Below the pieces are notes generated by a model. That model did not search any database. It was not told the DNA's origin and saw only the letters and a program-made list of their open reading frames with translations. Below are positions 1-15,013 of a DNA stretch of 64,000 nt, piece by piece. The stretch lies in the NCBI RefSeq assembly GCF_050947335.1, contig NW_027473589.1:124001-188000 (forward strand). The letters are read 5' to 3'. The stretch comes from Megachile rotundata (taxonomy: Eukaryota > Arthropoda > Insecta > Hymenoptera > Megachilidae). The position numbers and the translations under genes were made by a program. Within the stretch, counting starts at the first letter, position 1; every line of letters starts with the position of its first letter.

Positions 1-249
1 TTATTACACTCACTGTTATCAATCTAACTCATATTATTAGCCATATTATGGTTATATGACCAGTAGAACGACAATTACTATACTTATTACTCTTATTATT
101 ATCAATCTAACTCATATTATTAGCCATATTATGCTTATATGATCGATAGGACGCTAATTACTATACTCATTACTCTTATTATTATCAATCTAACTCATAT
201 TATTAGCCATATTATGGTTATATGACCGATAGAACGACAATTACTATAC

Positions 250-797
250 TTATTACTCTTATTATTATCAATCTAACTCATATTATTAGCCATATTATGG
301 TTATATGACCGATAGAACGACAATTACTATACTTATTACTCTCATTATTATCAATCTAACTCATATTATTAGCCATATTGTGCTTATGTGATCGATAGAA
401 CGACAATTACTATATTTATTACTCTTATTAATATCAATCTAACTCATATTATTAGCCATATTATGCTTATATGATCTATAGGACGACAATTACTATACTC
501 ATTACTCTTATTATTATCAATCTAACTCATATTATTAGCCATATTATGCTTATATGATCGATAGGACGATAATTACTATACTCATTACTCTTATTATTAT
601 CAATCTAACTCATATTATTAGCCATATTATGCTTATATGATCGATAGGACGACAATTACTATACTCATTACTCTTACTTTTATCAATCTAACTCATATTA
701 TTAGCCATATTATGGTTATATGACCGATAGAACGACAATTACTATACTTATTACTCATATTATTATCAATCTAACTCATATTATTAGCCATATTATG
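250..797 (+). repeat. 18-monomer-offset block, copy 1
   Basis: This block matches 1744-2291 at exactly 1494 bp (18 x 83). Diagnostic variants in shared order are the TATATTTATTACTC monomer with TTAATATC, the GATCTATAGG monomer, GACGATAATT, CTTACTTTTATC and TTACTCATATT. One difference is CTTATGTGATC here and CTTATATGATC in the other copy. It lies inside the larger 57-monomer block. Confidence 0.85.
582..664 (+). repeat. Reference monomer, left arm
   Basis: This copy is close to the commonest left-arm form and serves as a reference for the others. It is 83 bp with about 26% GC. The octamer CATATTAT occurs twice in it, at 611-618 and 623-630, 12 bp apart, and TTATTATTAT precedes it, so the monomer may have grown from shorter AT-rich units. 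It holds a GATCGATAG segment with overlapping GATC and ATCGAT palindromes. The phase, starting at TCATTACTC or TTATTACTC, is arbitrary. Confidence 0.9.
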
Positions 798-1743
798 CTT
801 ATATGATCTATAGGACGACAATTACTATACTCATTACTCCTATTATTATCAATCTAACTCATATTATTAGCCATATTATGGTTATATGACCGATAGAACG
901 ACAATTACTATACTTATTACTCTTATTATTATCAATCTAACTCATATTATTAGCCATATTATGGTTATATGACCGATAGAACGACAATTACTATACTCAT
1001 TACTCTTATTATTATCAATCTAACTCGTATTATTAGCCATATTATGCTTATATGATCGATATAACGACAATTACTATACTTATTACACTCACTGTTATCA
1101 ATCTAACTCATATTATTAGCCATATTATGGTTATATGACCGATAGAACGACAATTACTATACTTATTACTCTCATTATTATCAATCTAACTCATATTATT
1201 AGCCATATTGTGCTTATATGATCGATAGAACGACAATTACTATACTCATTACTCTTATTATTATCAATCTATCTCATATTGTTAGCGATATTGTGCTTAT
1301 ATGATCGATAGAACGACAATTACTATACTCATTACTCTCACTATTATCAATCTATCTCATATTGTTAGCGATATTATGCTTATATGATCGATAGAACGAC
1401 AATTACTATACTTATTACTCTTATTAATATCAATCTAACTCATATTATTAGCCATATTATGCTTATATGATCGATAGGACGACAATTACTATACTCATTA
1501 CTCTTATTATTATCAATCTAACTCATATTATTAGCCATATTATGGTTATATGACCGATAGAACGACAATTACTATACTTATTACTCTTATTATTATCAAT
1601 CTAACTCATATTATTAGCCATATTATGCTTATATGATCAATAGAACGACAATCACTATACTCATTACTCTCATTATTATCAATCTAACTCATATTATTAG
1701 CCATATTATTGTTATATGACCGATAGAACGACAATTACTATAC

Positions 1744-2291
1744 TTATTACTCTTATTATTATCAATCTAACTCATATTATTAGCCATATTATGGTTATAT
1801 GACCGATAGAACGACAATTACTATACTTATTACTCTCATTATTATCAATCTAACTCATATTATTAGCCATATTGTGCTTATATGATCGATAGAACGACAA
1901 TTACTATATTTATTACTCTTATTAATATCAATCTAACTCATATTATTAGCCATATTATGCTTATATGATCTATAGGACGACAATTACTATACTCATTACT
2001 CTTATTATTATCAATCTAACTCATATTATTAGCCATATTATGCTTATATGATCGATAGGACGATAATTACTATACTCATTACTCTTATTATTATCAATCT
2101 AACTCATATTATTAGCCATATTATGCTTATATGATCGATAGGACGACAATTACTATACTCATTACTCTTACTTTTATCAATCTAACTCATATTATTAGCC
2201 ATATTATGGTTATATGACCGATAGAACGACAATTACTATACTTATTACTCATATTATTATCAATCTAACTCATATTATTAGCCATATTATG
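1744..2291 (+). repeat. 18-monomer-offset block, copy 2
   Basis: This is the partner of 250-797. The register holds from about 1744 to 2291. After that this copy continues with a GGTTATATGACC monomer, whereas the first copy continues with a GATCTATAGG monomer. Confidence 0.85.
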
Positions 2292-2414
2292 GTTATATGA
2301 CCGATAGAACGAAAATTACTATACTTATTACTCTTATTATTATCAATCTAACTCATATTATTAGCCATATTATGCTTATATGATCGATAGGATGACAATT
2401 GCTATACTCATTAC

Positions 2415-3100
2415 TCTTATTATTATCAATCTAACTCATATTATTAGCCATATTATGGTTATATGACCGATAGAACGACAATTACTATACTTATCACTCT
2501 TATTATTATCAATCTAACTCATATTATTAGCCATATTATGGTTATATGACCGATAGAACGACAATTACTATACTCATTACTCTTATTATTATCAATCTAA
2601 CTCGTATTATTAGCCATATTATGCTTATATGATCGATAGGACGACAATTACTATACTCATTACTCTTATTATTATCATTCTAATTCATATTATTAGCCAT
2701 ATTATGCTTATATGATCGATTGGTCGACAATTACTATACTCATTACTCTTATTATTATCAATCTAACTCATATTATTAGCCATATTATGCTTATATGGTC
2801 GATAGAACGACAATTACTATGCTTATTACACTCAGTATTATCAATCTAACTCATATTATTAACCATATTATGCAGATATGATCGATAGAACGACAATTAC
2901 TCTACCTATTACTCTTATTCTTATCAATCTAACTCATATTATTAGCCATATTATGCTTATATGATCGATAGGATGACAATTACTATACTCATTACTCTTA
3001 TTATTATCAATCTAACTCATATTATTAGCCATATTATGCCTATATGATCGATAGGACGACAATTGCTATACTCATTACTCTTATCATTATCAATCTAACT
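2415..3100 (+). repeat. 12-monomer-offset block, copy 1 (GATTGGTC cassette)
   Basis: This block matches 3411-4096 at exactly 996 bp (12 x 83). It holds a distinctive ordered set of monomers: TTATCACTC, then TCATTCTAATTC with GATCGATTGGTC, then TATATGGTCGATAG, then CACTCAGTATT, then TTAACCATATTATGCAG, then CTCTACCTATT with TATTCTTATC. The GATTGGTC motif starts at 2714. I saw no difference between the two copies in this span. Confidence 0.88.
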
Positions 3101-3410
3101 CATATTATTAGCCATATTATGCTTATACGATCGATAGAACGACAATTACTATACTTATTACTCTCATTATTATCAATCTAACTCATATTATTAGCCATAT
3201 TATGCTTATATGATCGATATAACGACAATTACTATACTTATTACACTCACTGTTATCAATCTAACTCATATTATTAGCCGGATTATGTTTATATGACCGA
3301 TAGAACGACAATTACTATACTTATTACTCTTATTATTATCAATCTAACTCATATTATTAGCCATATTATGCTTATATGATCGATAGGACGCCAATTACTA
3401 TACTCATTAC

Positions 3411-4096
3411 TCTTATTATTATCAATCTAACTCATATTATTAGCCATATTATGGTTATATGACCGATAGAACGACAATTACTATACTTATCACTCTTATT
3501 ATTATCAATCTAACTCATATTATTAGCCATATTATGGTTATATGACCGATAGAACGACAATTACTATACTCATTACTCTTATTATTATCAATCTAACTCG
3601 TATTATTAGCCATATTATGCTTATATGATCGATAGGACGACAATTACTATACTCATTACTCTTATTATTATCATTCTAATTCATATTATTAGCCATATTA
3701 TGCTTATATGATCGATTGGTCGACAATTACTATACTCATTACTCTTATTATTATCAATCTAACTCATATTATTAGCCATATTATGCTTATATGGTCGATA
3801 GAACGACAATTACTATGCTTATTACACTCAGTATTATCAATCTAACTCATATTATTAACCATATTATGCAGATATGATCGATAGAACGACAATTACTCTA
3901 CCTATTACTCTTATTCTTATCAATCTAACTCATATTATTAGCCATATTATGCTTATATGATCGATAGGATGACAATTACTATACTCATTACTCTTATTAT
4001 TATCAATCTAACTCATATTATTAGCCATATTATGCCTATATGATCGATAGGACGACAATTGCTATACTCATTACTCTTATCATTATCAATCTAATT
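3411..4096 (+). repeat. 12-monomer-offset block, copy 2 (GATTGGTC cassette)
   Basis: This is the partner of 2415-3100, with the GATTGGTC motif at 3710. The copies separate after TTATCATTATCAATCTAA, where this one reads TTCATATT and the first reads CTCATATT. Confidence 0.88.
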
Positions 4097-4484
4097 CATA
4101 TTATTAGCCATATTATGCTTATATGATCGATAGGACGACAATAACTATACTCATTACTCTTACTTTTATCAATCTAACTCATATTATTAGCCATATTATG
4201 CTTATATGATCTATAGGACGACAATTACTATACTCATTACTCTTATTATTATCAATCTAACTCATATTATTAGCCATATTCTGCTTATATGATCGATAGG
4301 ATGACAATTGCTATACTCATTACTCTTATTATTATCAATCTAACTCATATTATTAGCCATATTATGCTTATATGATCGATATAACGACAATTACTATACT
4401 CATTGCTCTTATTATTATCAATCTAACTCATATTATTAGCCATATTATGCTTATATGATCGATATAACGACAATTACTATACTT

Positions 4485-4728
4485 ATTACACTCACTGTTA
4501 TCAATCTAACTCATGTTATTAGCCGTATTATGGTTATATGACCGATAGACAATTACTATACTTATTACTCTTATTATTATCAATCTAACTCATATTATTA
4601 GCCATATTATGCTTATATGATCGATAGGACGCCAATTACTATACTCTCTACTCTTATTATTATCAATCTAACTCATATTATTAGCCATATTATGGTTTTT
4701 TTGACCGATAGAACGACAATTACTATAC
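4485..4728 (+). repeat. Degraded junction monomers
   Basis: These last monomers before the 4729 duplication boundary are unusually damaged. Near 4548 the sequence CCGATAGACAATT lacks the four bases AACG of its neighbours. Near 4650 CTCATTACTC has become CTCTCTACTC. At 4696-4702 a run of seven T replaces TTATAT. These changes account for the 57-monomer offset being 4728 and not 4731. Other substitutions are GTTATTAGCCG near 4515. Confidence 0.75.
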
Positions 4729-6620
4729 TTATTACACTCACTGTTATCAATCTAACTCATATTATTAGCCATATTATGGTTATATGACCAGTAGAACGAC
4801 AATTACTATACTTATTACTCTTATTATTATCAATCTAACTCATATTATTAGCCATATTATGCTTATATGATCGATAGGACGCTAATTACTATACTCATTA
4901 CTCTTATTATTATCAATCTAACTCATATTATTAGCCATATTATGGTTATATGACCGATAGAACGACAATTACTATACTTATTACTCTTATTATTATCAAT
5001 CTAACTCATATTATAAGCCATATTATGGTTATATGACCGATAGAACGACAATTACTATACTTATTACTCTCATTATTATCAATCTAACTCATATTATTAG
5101 CCATATTGTGCTTATGTGATCGATAGAACGACAATTACTATATTTATTACTCTTATTAATATCAATCTAACTCATATTATTAGCCATATTATGCTTATAT
5201 GATCTATAGGACGACAATTACTATACTCATTACTCTTATTATTATCAATCTAACTCATATTATTAGCCATATTATGCTTATATGATCGATAGGACGATAA
5301 TTACTATACTCATTACTCTTATTATTATCAATCTAACTCATATTATTAGCCATATTATGCTTATATGATCGATAGGACGACAATTACTATACTCATTACT
5401 CTTACTTTTATCAATCTAACTCATATTATTAGCCATATTATGGTTATATGACCGATAGAACGACAATTACTATACTTATTACTCATATTATTATCAATCT
5501 AACTCATATTATTAGCCATATTATGCTTATATGATCTATAGGACGACAATTACTATACTCATTACTCCTATTATTATCAATCTAACTCATATTATTAGCC
5601 ATATTATGGTTATATGACCGATAGAACGACAATTACTATACTTATTACTCTTATTATTATCAATCTAACTCATATTATTAGCCATATTATGGTTATATGA
5701 CCGATAGAACGACAATTACTATACTCATTACTCTTATTATTATCAATCTAACTCGTATTATTAGCCATATTATGCTTATATGATCGATATAACGACAATT
5801 ACTATACTTATTACACTCACTGTTATCAATCTAACTCATATTATTAGCCATATTATGGTTATATGACCGATAGAACGACAATTACTATACTTATTACTCT
5901 CATTATTATCAATCTAACTCATATTATTAGCCATATTGTGCTTATATGATCGATAGAACGACAATTACTATACTCATTACTCTTATTATTATCAATCTAT
6001 CTCATATTGTTAGCGATATTGTGCTTATATGATCGATAGAACGACAATTACTATACTCATTACTCTCACTATTATCAATCTATCTCATATTGTTAGCGAT
6101 ATTATGCTTATATGATCGATAGAACGACAATTACTATACTTATTACTCTTATTAATATCAATCTAACTCATATTATTAGCCATATTATGCTTATATGATC
6201 GATAGGACGACAAGTACTATACTCATTACTCTTATTATTATCAATCTAACTCATATTATTAGCCATATTATGGTTATATGACCGATAGAACGACAATTAC
6301 TATACTTATTACTCTTATTATTATCAATCTAACTCATATTATTAGCCATATTATGCTTATATGATCAATAGAACGACAATCACTATACTCATTACTCTCA
6401 TTATTATCAATCTAACTCATATTATTAGCCATATTATTGTTATATGACCGATAGAACGACAATTACTATACTTATTACTCTTATTATTATCAATCTAACT
6501 CATATTATTAGCCATATTATGGTTATATGACCGATAGAACGACAATTACTATACTTATTACTCTCATTATTATCAATCTAACTCATATTATTAGCCATAT
6601 TGTGCTTATATGATCGATAG
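4729..6620 (+). repeat. 57-monomer-offset block, copy 2
   Basis: This is the second copy of 1-1892. Its start coincides with a TTATTACACTCACTG monomer directly after a damaged monomer that carries a T7 run. One private change is TTATAAGCC in place of TTATTAGCC near 5013, and another is GACAAGTAC near 6212. Near-identity over 23 monomers, against frequent variation between random monomers, implies a recent duplication or conversion. Confidence 0.9.
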
Positions 6621-7249
6621 GACGCCAATTACTATACTCATTACTCTTATTATTATCAATCTAACTCGTATTATTAGCCATATTATGCTTATATGATCGA
6701 TAGGATGACAATTACTATACTCATTACTCTTATTATTATCAATCTAACTCATATTATTAGCCATATTATGCTTATATGATCGATAGGACGCCAATTACTA
6801 TACTCATTACTCTTATTATTATCAATCTAACTCATATTATTAGCCATATTGTGCTTATATGATCGATAGAACGACAATTACTATACTCATTACTCTCACT
6901 ATTATCAATCTATCTCATATTGTTAGCCATATTATGCTTATATGATCGATATAACGACAATTACTATACTTATTACTCTTATTAATATCAATCTAACTCA
7001 TATTATTAGCCATATTATGCTTATATGATCGATAGGACGACAATTACTATACTCATTACTCTTATTATTATCAATCTAACTCATATTATTAGCCATAATA
7101 TGGTTATATGACCGATAGAACGACAATTACTATACTTATTACTCTTATTATTATCAATCTAACTCATATTATTAGCCATATTATGCTTATATGATCAATA
7201 GAACGACAATCACTATACTCATTACTCTCATTATTATCAATCTAACTCA

Positions 7250-8597
7250 TATTATTAGCCATATTATGCTTATATGATCGATAGGACGCCAATTACTATA
7301 CTCATTACTCTTATTATTATCAATCTAACTCGTATTATTAGCCATATTATGGTTATATGACCGATAGAACGACAATTACTATACTCATTACTCTTATTAT
7401 TATCAATCTAACTCGTATTATTAGCCATATTATGCTTATATGATCGATAGGACGACAATTACTATACTCATTACTCTTATTATTATCATTCTAATGCATA
7501 TTATTAGCCATATTATGCTTATATGATCGATTGGTCGACAATTACTATACTCATTACTCTTATTATTATCAATCTAACTCATATTATTAGCCATATTATG
7601 CTTATATGGTCGATAGAACGACAATTACTATGCTTATTACACTCACTATTATCAATCTAACTCATATTATTAACCATATTATGCAGATATGATCGATAGA
7701 ACGACAATTACTCTACCTATTACTCTTATTCTTATCAATCTAACTCATATTATTAGCCATATTATGCTTATATGATCGATAGGATGACAATTACTATACT
7801 CATTACTCTTATTATTATCAATCTAACTCATATTATTAGCCATATTATGCTTATATGATCGATAGGACGACAATTGCTATACTCATTACTCTTATCATTA
7901 TCAATCTAACTCATATTATTAGCCATATTATGCTTATACGATCGATAGAACGACAATTACTATACTTATTACTCTCATTATTATCAATCTAACTCATATT
8001 ATTAGCCATATTGTGCTTATATGATCGATAGAACGACAATTACTATACTTATTACTCTTATTATTATCAATCTAACTCATATTATTAGCCATATTATGCT
8101 TACATGATCGATAGGGCGACAATTACAATACTCATTGCTCTTGTTATTATCAATCTAACTCATATTATTAGCCATATTATGCTTATATGATCGATATAAC
8201 GACAATTACTATACTTATTACACTCACTGTTATCAATCTAACTCATATTATTAGCCGGATTATGGTTATATGACCGATAGAACGACAATTACTATACTTA
8301 TTACTCTTATTATTATCAATCTAACTCATATTATTAGCCATATTATGCTTATATGATCGAATAGGACGCCAATTACTATACTCATTACTCTTATTATTAT
8401 CAATCTAACTCATATTATTAGCCATATTATGGTTATATGACCGATATAACGACAATTACTATACTTATTACTCTTATTATTATCAATCTAACTCATATTA
8501 TTAGCCATATTATGGTTACATGACCGATAGAACGACAATTACTATACTTATTACTCTTATTATTATCAATCTAACTCATATTATTAGCCATATTATG
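7250..8597 (+). repeat. 85-monomer-offset block, copy 1
   Basis: This block matches 14306-15651 at about 7055 bp (85 x 83). It contains the GATTGGTC cassette at 7525, the TATATGGTCGATAG, CACTCACTATT and TTAACCATATTATGCAG monomers in order, then GCTTATACGATC, TTACATGATCGATAGGGCG and TTAGCCGGATTATGG. Differences include CTAATGCATATT here against CTAATTCATATT, and an extra A in GATCGAATAGG near 8361. Confidence 0.85.
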
Positions 8598-10788
8598 TAT
8601 ATATGATCGATAGGACGACAATGACTATACTCATTACTCTTATTATTATCAATCTAACTCGTATTATTAGCCATATTATGCTTATATGATCGATAGGACG
8701 ACAATTACTATACTCAATACTCTTATTATTATCAATCTAACTCATATTATTAGCCATATTATGTATATATGATCGATAGGACGACAATGACTATACTCAT
8801 TACTCTTATTATTATCAATCTAACTCGTATTATTAGCCATATTATGCTTATATGATCGATATAACGACAATTACTATACTTATTACACTCACTGTTATCA
8901 ATCTAACTCATATTATTAGCCATATTATGGTTATATGACCAGTAGAACGACAATTTCTATACTTATTACTCTTATTATTATCAATCTAACTCATATTATT
9001 AGCCATATTATGCTCATATGATCGATAGGACGCCAATTACTATACTCATTACTCTTATTATTATCAATCTAACTCATATTATTAGCCATATTATGGTTAT
9101 ATGACCGATAGAACAACAATTACTATACTTATTACTCTTATTATTATCAATCTAACTCATATTATTAGCCATATTATGGTTATATGACCGATAGAACGAC
9201 AATTACTATACTTATTACTCTCATTATTATCAATCTAACTCATATTATTAGCCATATTGTGCTTATATGATCGATAGAACGACAATTACTATATTTATTA
9301 CTCTTATTAATATCAATCTAACTCATATTATTAGCCATATTATGCTTATATGATCGATAGGACGACAATTACTATACCCATTACTCTCATTATTATCAAT
9401 CTAACTCGTATTATTAGCCATATTATGCTTATATGATCGATAGGATGACAATTACTATACTCATTACTCTTATTATTATCAATCTAACTCATATTATTAG
9501 AAATATTATGCTTATATGATCGATAGGACGCCAATTACTATACTCATTACTCTTATTATTATCAATCTAACTCATATTATTGGCCATATTGTGCTTATAT
9601 GATCGATAGAACGACAATTACTATACTCATTACTCTCACTATTATCAATCTATCTCATATTGTTAGCCATATTATGCTTATATGATCGATAGAACGACAA
9701 TTACTATACTTATTACTCTTATTAATATCAATCTAACTCATATTATTAGCCATATTATGGTTATATGACCAGTAGAACGACAATTACTATACTTATTACT
9801 CTTATTATTATCAATCTAACTCATATTATTAGCCATATTATGCTTATATGATCGATAGGACGCCAATTACTATACTCATTACTCTTATTATTATCAATCT
9901 AACTCATATTATTAGCCATATTATGGTTATATGACCGATAGAACGACAATTACTATACTTATTACTCTTATTATTATCAATCTAACTCATATTATTAGCC
10001 ATATTATGGTTATATGACCGATAGAACGACAATTACTATACTTATTACTCTCATTATTATCAATCTAACTCATATTATTAGCCATATTGTGCTTATGTGA
10101 TCGATAGAACGACAATTACTATATTTATTACTCTTATTAATATCAATCTAACTCATATTATTAGCCATATTATGCTTATATGATCTATAGGACGACAATT
10201 ACTATACTCATTACTCTTATTATTATCAATCTAACTCATATTATTAGCCATATTATGCTTATATGATCGATAGGACGATAATTACTATACTCATTACTCT
10301 TATTATTATCAATCTAACTCATATTATTAGCCATATTATGCTTATATGATGGATAGGACGACAATTACTATACTCATTACTCTTACTTTTATCAATCTAA
10401 CTCATATTATTAGCCATATTATGGTTATATGACCGATAGAACGACAATTACTATACTTATTACTCATATTATTATCAATCTAACTCATATTATTAGCCAT
10501 ATTATGGTTATATGACCGATAGAACGACAATTACTATACTCATTACTCTTATTATTATCAATCTAACTCATATTATTAGCCATATTATGCTTATATGATC
10601 AATAGAACGACAATCACTATACTCATTACTCTCATTATTATCAATCTAACTCATATTATTAGCCATATTATGGTTATATGACCGATAGAACGACAATTAC
10701 TATACTCATTACTCTTATTATTATCAATCTAACTCGTATTATTAGCCATATTATGCTTATATGATCGATATAACGACAATTACTATAC

Positions 10789-11452
10789 TTATTACACTCA
10801 CTGTTATCAATCTAACTCATATTATTAGCCATATTATGGTTATATGACCAGTAGAACGACAATTTCTATACTTATTACTCTTATTATTATCAATCTAACT
10901 CATATTATTAGCCATATTATGCTTATATGATCGATAGGACGCCAATTACTATACTCATTACTCTTATTATTATCAATCTAACTCATATTATTAGCCATAT
11001 TATGGTTATATGACCGATAGAAGGACAATTACTATACTTATTACTCTTATTATTATCAATCTAACTCATATTATTAGCCATATTATGGTTATATGACCGA
11101 TAGAACGACAATTACTATACTTATTACTCTCATTATTATCAATCTAACTCATATTATTAGCCATATTGTGCTTATATGATCGATAGAACGACAATTACTA
11201 TATTTATTACTCTTATTAATATCAATCTAACTCATATTATTAGCCATATTATGCTTATATGATCGATAGGACGACAATTACTATACTCATTACTCTTATT
11301 ATTATCAATCTAACTCGTATTATTAGCCATATTATGCTTATATGATCGATAGGATGACAATTACTATACTCATTACTCTTATTATTATCAATCTAACTCG
11401 TATTATTAGCCATATTATGCTTATATGATCGATATAACGACAATTACTATAC
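10789..11452 (+). repeat. 8-monomer tandem unit, copy 1
   Basis: This 664-bp unit (8 x 83) is followed immediately by a second one. Ordered markers are TTATTACACTCACTG with CCAGTAGAACG and ACAATTTCTATAC, then GACGCC, then GATAGAAGGAC, then CTCATTATT, then ATATTTATTACTC with TTAATATC, then CTCGTATTATT. AGAAGGAC at about 11020 is a private mutation of this pair. Confidence 0.9.
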
Positions 11453-12116
11453 TTATTACACTCACTGTTATCAATCTAACTCATATTATTAGCCATATTA
11501 TGGTTATATGACCAGTAGAACGACAATTTCTATACTTATTACTCTTATTATTATCAATCTAACTCATATTATTAGCCATATTATGCTTATATGATCGATA
11601 GGACGCCAATTACTATACTCATTACTCTTATTATTATCAATCTAACTCATATTATTAGCCATATTATGGTTATATGACCGATAGAAGGACAATTACTATA
11701 CTTATTACTCTTATTATTATCAATCTAACTCATATTATTAGCCATATTATGGTTATATGACCGATAGAACGACAATTACTATACTTATTACTCTCATTAT
11801 TATCAATCTAACTCATATTATTAGCCATATTGTGCTTATATGATCGATAGAACGACAATTACTATATTTATTACTCTTATTAATATCAATCTAACTCATA
11901 TTATTAGCCATATTATGCTTATATGATCGATAGGACGACAATTACTATACTCATTACTCTTATTATTATCAATCTAACTCGTATTATTAGCCATATTATG
12001 CTTATATGATCGATAGGATGACAATTACTATACTCATTACTCTTATTATTATCAATCTAACTCATATTATTAGAAATATTATGCTTATATGATCGATAGG
12101 ACGCCAATTACTATAC
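11453..12116 (+). repeat. 8-monomer tandem unit, copy 2
   Basis: This is a direct tandem copy of 10789-11452. Seven of the eight monomers match, including the AGAAGGAC mutation. The eighth differs: it carries TTAGAAATATT and GACGCC, where the first unit has TTAGCCATATT and GATATAACG. Confidence 0.9.
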
Positions 12117-15013
12117 TCATTACTCTTATTATTATCAATCTAACTCATATTATTGGCCATATTGTGCTTATATGATCGATAGAACGACAATTACTATACT
12201 CATTACTCTCACTATTATCAATCTATCTCATATTGTTAGCCATATTATGCTTATATGATCGATAGAACGACAATTACTATACTTATTACTCTTATTAATA
12301 TCAATCTAACTCATATTATTAGCCATATTATGCTTATATGATCGATAGGACGACAATTACCATACTCATTACTCTTATTATTATCAATCTAACTCATATT
12401 ATTAGCCATATTATGGTTATATGACCGATAGAACGACAATTACTATACTTATTACTCTTATTATTATCAATCTAACTCATATTATTAGCCATATTATGCT
12501 TATATGATCAATAGAACGACAATCACTATACTCAATACTCTCATTATTATCAATCTAACTCATATTATTAGCCATATTATGGTTATATGACCGATAGAAC
12601 GACAATTACTATACTCATTACTCTTATTATTATCAATCTAACTCGTATTATTAGCCATATTATGCTTATATGATCGATATACCGACAATTACTATACTTA
12701 TTACACTCACTGTTATCAATCCAACTCATATTATTAGCCATATTATGGTTATATGACCAGTAGAACGACAATTTCTATACTTATTACTCTTATTATTATC
12801 AAATTAACTCATATTATTAGCCATATTATGCTTATATGACCGATAGAACGACAATTACTATACTCATTACTCTTATTATTATCAATCTAACTCGTATTAT
12901 TAGCCATATTATGCTTATATGATCGATATAACGACAATTACTATACTTATTACACTCACTGTTATCAATCTACCTCATATTATTAGACATATTATGGTTA
13001 TATGACCAGTAGAACGACAATTTCTATACTTATTACTCTTATTATTATCAATCTAACTCATATTATTAGCCATATTATGCTTATATGATCGATAGGACGC
13101 CAATTACTATACTCATTACTCTTATTATTATCAATCTAACTCATATTATTAGCCATATTATGGTTATATGACCGATAGAACGACAATTACTATACTTATT
13201 ACTCTTATTATTATCAATCTAACTCATATTATTAGCCATATTATGGTTATATGACCGATAGAACGACAATTACTATACTTATTACTCTCATTATTATCAA
13301 TCTAATTCATATTATTAGCCATATTGTGCTTATATGATCGATAGAACGACAATTACTATATTTATTACTCTTATTAATATCAATCTAACTCATATTATTA
13401 GCCATATTATGCTTATATGATCGATAGGACGACAATTACTATACTCATTACTCTTATTATTATCAATCTAACTCGTATTATTAGCCATATTATGCTTATA
13501 TGATCGATAGGATGACAATTACTATACTCATTACTCTTATTATTATCAATCTAACTCATATTATTAGCCATATTATGCTTATATGATCGATAGGACGCCA
13601 ATTACTATACTCATTACTCTTATTATTATCAATCTAACTCATATTATTAGCCATATTGTGCTTATATGATCGATAGAACGACAATTACTATACTCATTAC
13701 TCTTATTATTATCAATCTAACTCATATTATTAGCCATATTGTGCTTATATGATCGATAGAACGACAATTACTATACTCATTACTCTCACTATTATCAATC
13801 TATCTCATATTGTTAGCCATATTATGCTTATATGATCGATAGAACGACAATTACTATACTTATTACTCTTATTAATATCAATCTAACTCATATTATTAGC
13901 CATATTATGCTTATATGATCGATAGGACGACAATTACTATACTCATTACTCTTATTATTATCAATCTAACTCATATTATTAGCCATATTATGCTTATATG
14001 ATCAATAGAACGACAATCACTATACTCATTTCTCTCATTATTATCAATCTAACTCATATTATTAGCCATATTATGGTTATATGACCGATAGAACGACAAT
14101 TACTATACTCATTACTCTTATTATTATCAATCTAACTCGTATTATTAGCCATATTATGCTTATATGATCGATATAACGACAATTACTATACTTATTACAC
14201 TCACTGTTATCAATCTAACTCATATTATTAGCCATATTATGGTTATATGACCAGTAGAACGACAATTTCTATGCTTATTACTCTTATTATTATCAATCTA
14301 ACTCATATTATTAGCCATATTATGCTTATATGATCGATAGGACGCCAATTACTATACTCATTACTCTTATTATTATCAATCTAACTCGTATTATTAGCCA
14401 TATTATGGTTATATGACCGATAGAACGACAATTACTATACTCATTACTCTTATTATTATCAATCTAACTCGTATTATTAGCCATATTATGCTTATATGAT
14501 CGATAGGACGACAATTACTATACTCATTACTCTTATTATTATCATTCTAATTCATATTATTAGCCATATTATGCTTATATGATCGATTGGTCGACAATTA
14601 CTATACTCATTACTCTTATTATTATCAATCTAACTCATATTATTAGCCATATTATGCTTATATGGTCGATAGAACGACAATTACTATGCTTATTACACTC
14701 ACTATTATCAATCTAACTCATATTATTAACCATATTATGCAGATATGATCGATAGAACGACAATTACTCTACCTATTACTCTTATTCTTATCAATCTAAC
14801 TCATATTATTAGCCATATTATGCTTATATGATCGATAGGATGACAATTACTATACTCATTACTCTTATTATTATCAATCTAACTCATATTATTAGCCATA
14901 TTATGCTTATATGATCGATAGGACGACAATTGCTATACTCATTACTCTTATCATTATCAATCTAACTCATATTATTAGCCATATTATGCTTATACGATCG
15001 ATAGAACGACAAT
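11705..15013 (+). repeat. 54-monomer-offset block, copy 1
   Basis: This block matches 16186-19509. The TAGAAATATT marker at 12071 and its partner at 16553 are 4482 bp apart (54 x 83). Other shared markers are TTGGCCATATTG, CTCAATACTCTC, GATATACCGAC, CAATCCAACTC, ATCAAATTAAC, TTAGACATATT and CTCATTTCTCTC. This copy has almost no single-base indels. Confidence 0.9.

Larger units (their letters stand above)
1..1892 (+). repeat. 57-monomer-offset block, copy 1
   Basis: These bases recur at 4729-6620 with an offset of 4728, which is 57 monomers less 4 bases plus 1 base. The match includes rare variants in the same order: CCAGTAGAACG in the first monomer, GACGCTAATT in the second, CTTATGTGATC, GATCTATAGG, paired TTAGCGATATT monomers, and CCATATTATTG. 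I noticed very few differences over about 1.9 kb. The match stops just after GATCGATAG at 1892, where this copy continues AACG and the other GACGCC. Confidence 0.9.

Noticed and set aside
623..630. TATA box or promoter in each monomer
   Set aside because: TATA-like strings are unavoidable at about 75% AT, and nothing positions a transcript. Satellite transcription is possible but not supported by sequence alone.
12583..12771. Open reading frame of 62 codons on the minus strand
   Set aside because: It is a translation of satellite monomers, low in complexity and rich in I, S and Y. Because 83 is 2 modulo 3, a frame reads the monomer in all three phases every 249 bp, so open frames just under that length are expected by chance. 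No ribosome-binding or promoter context was seen.
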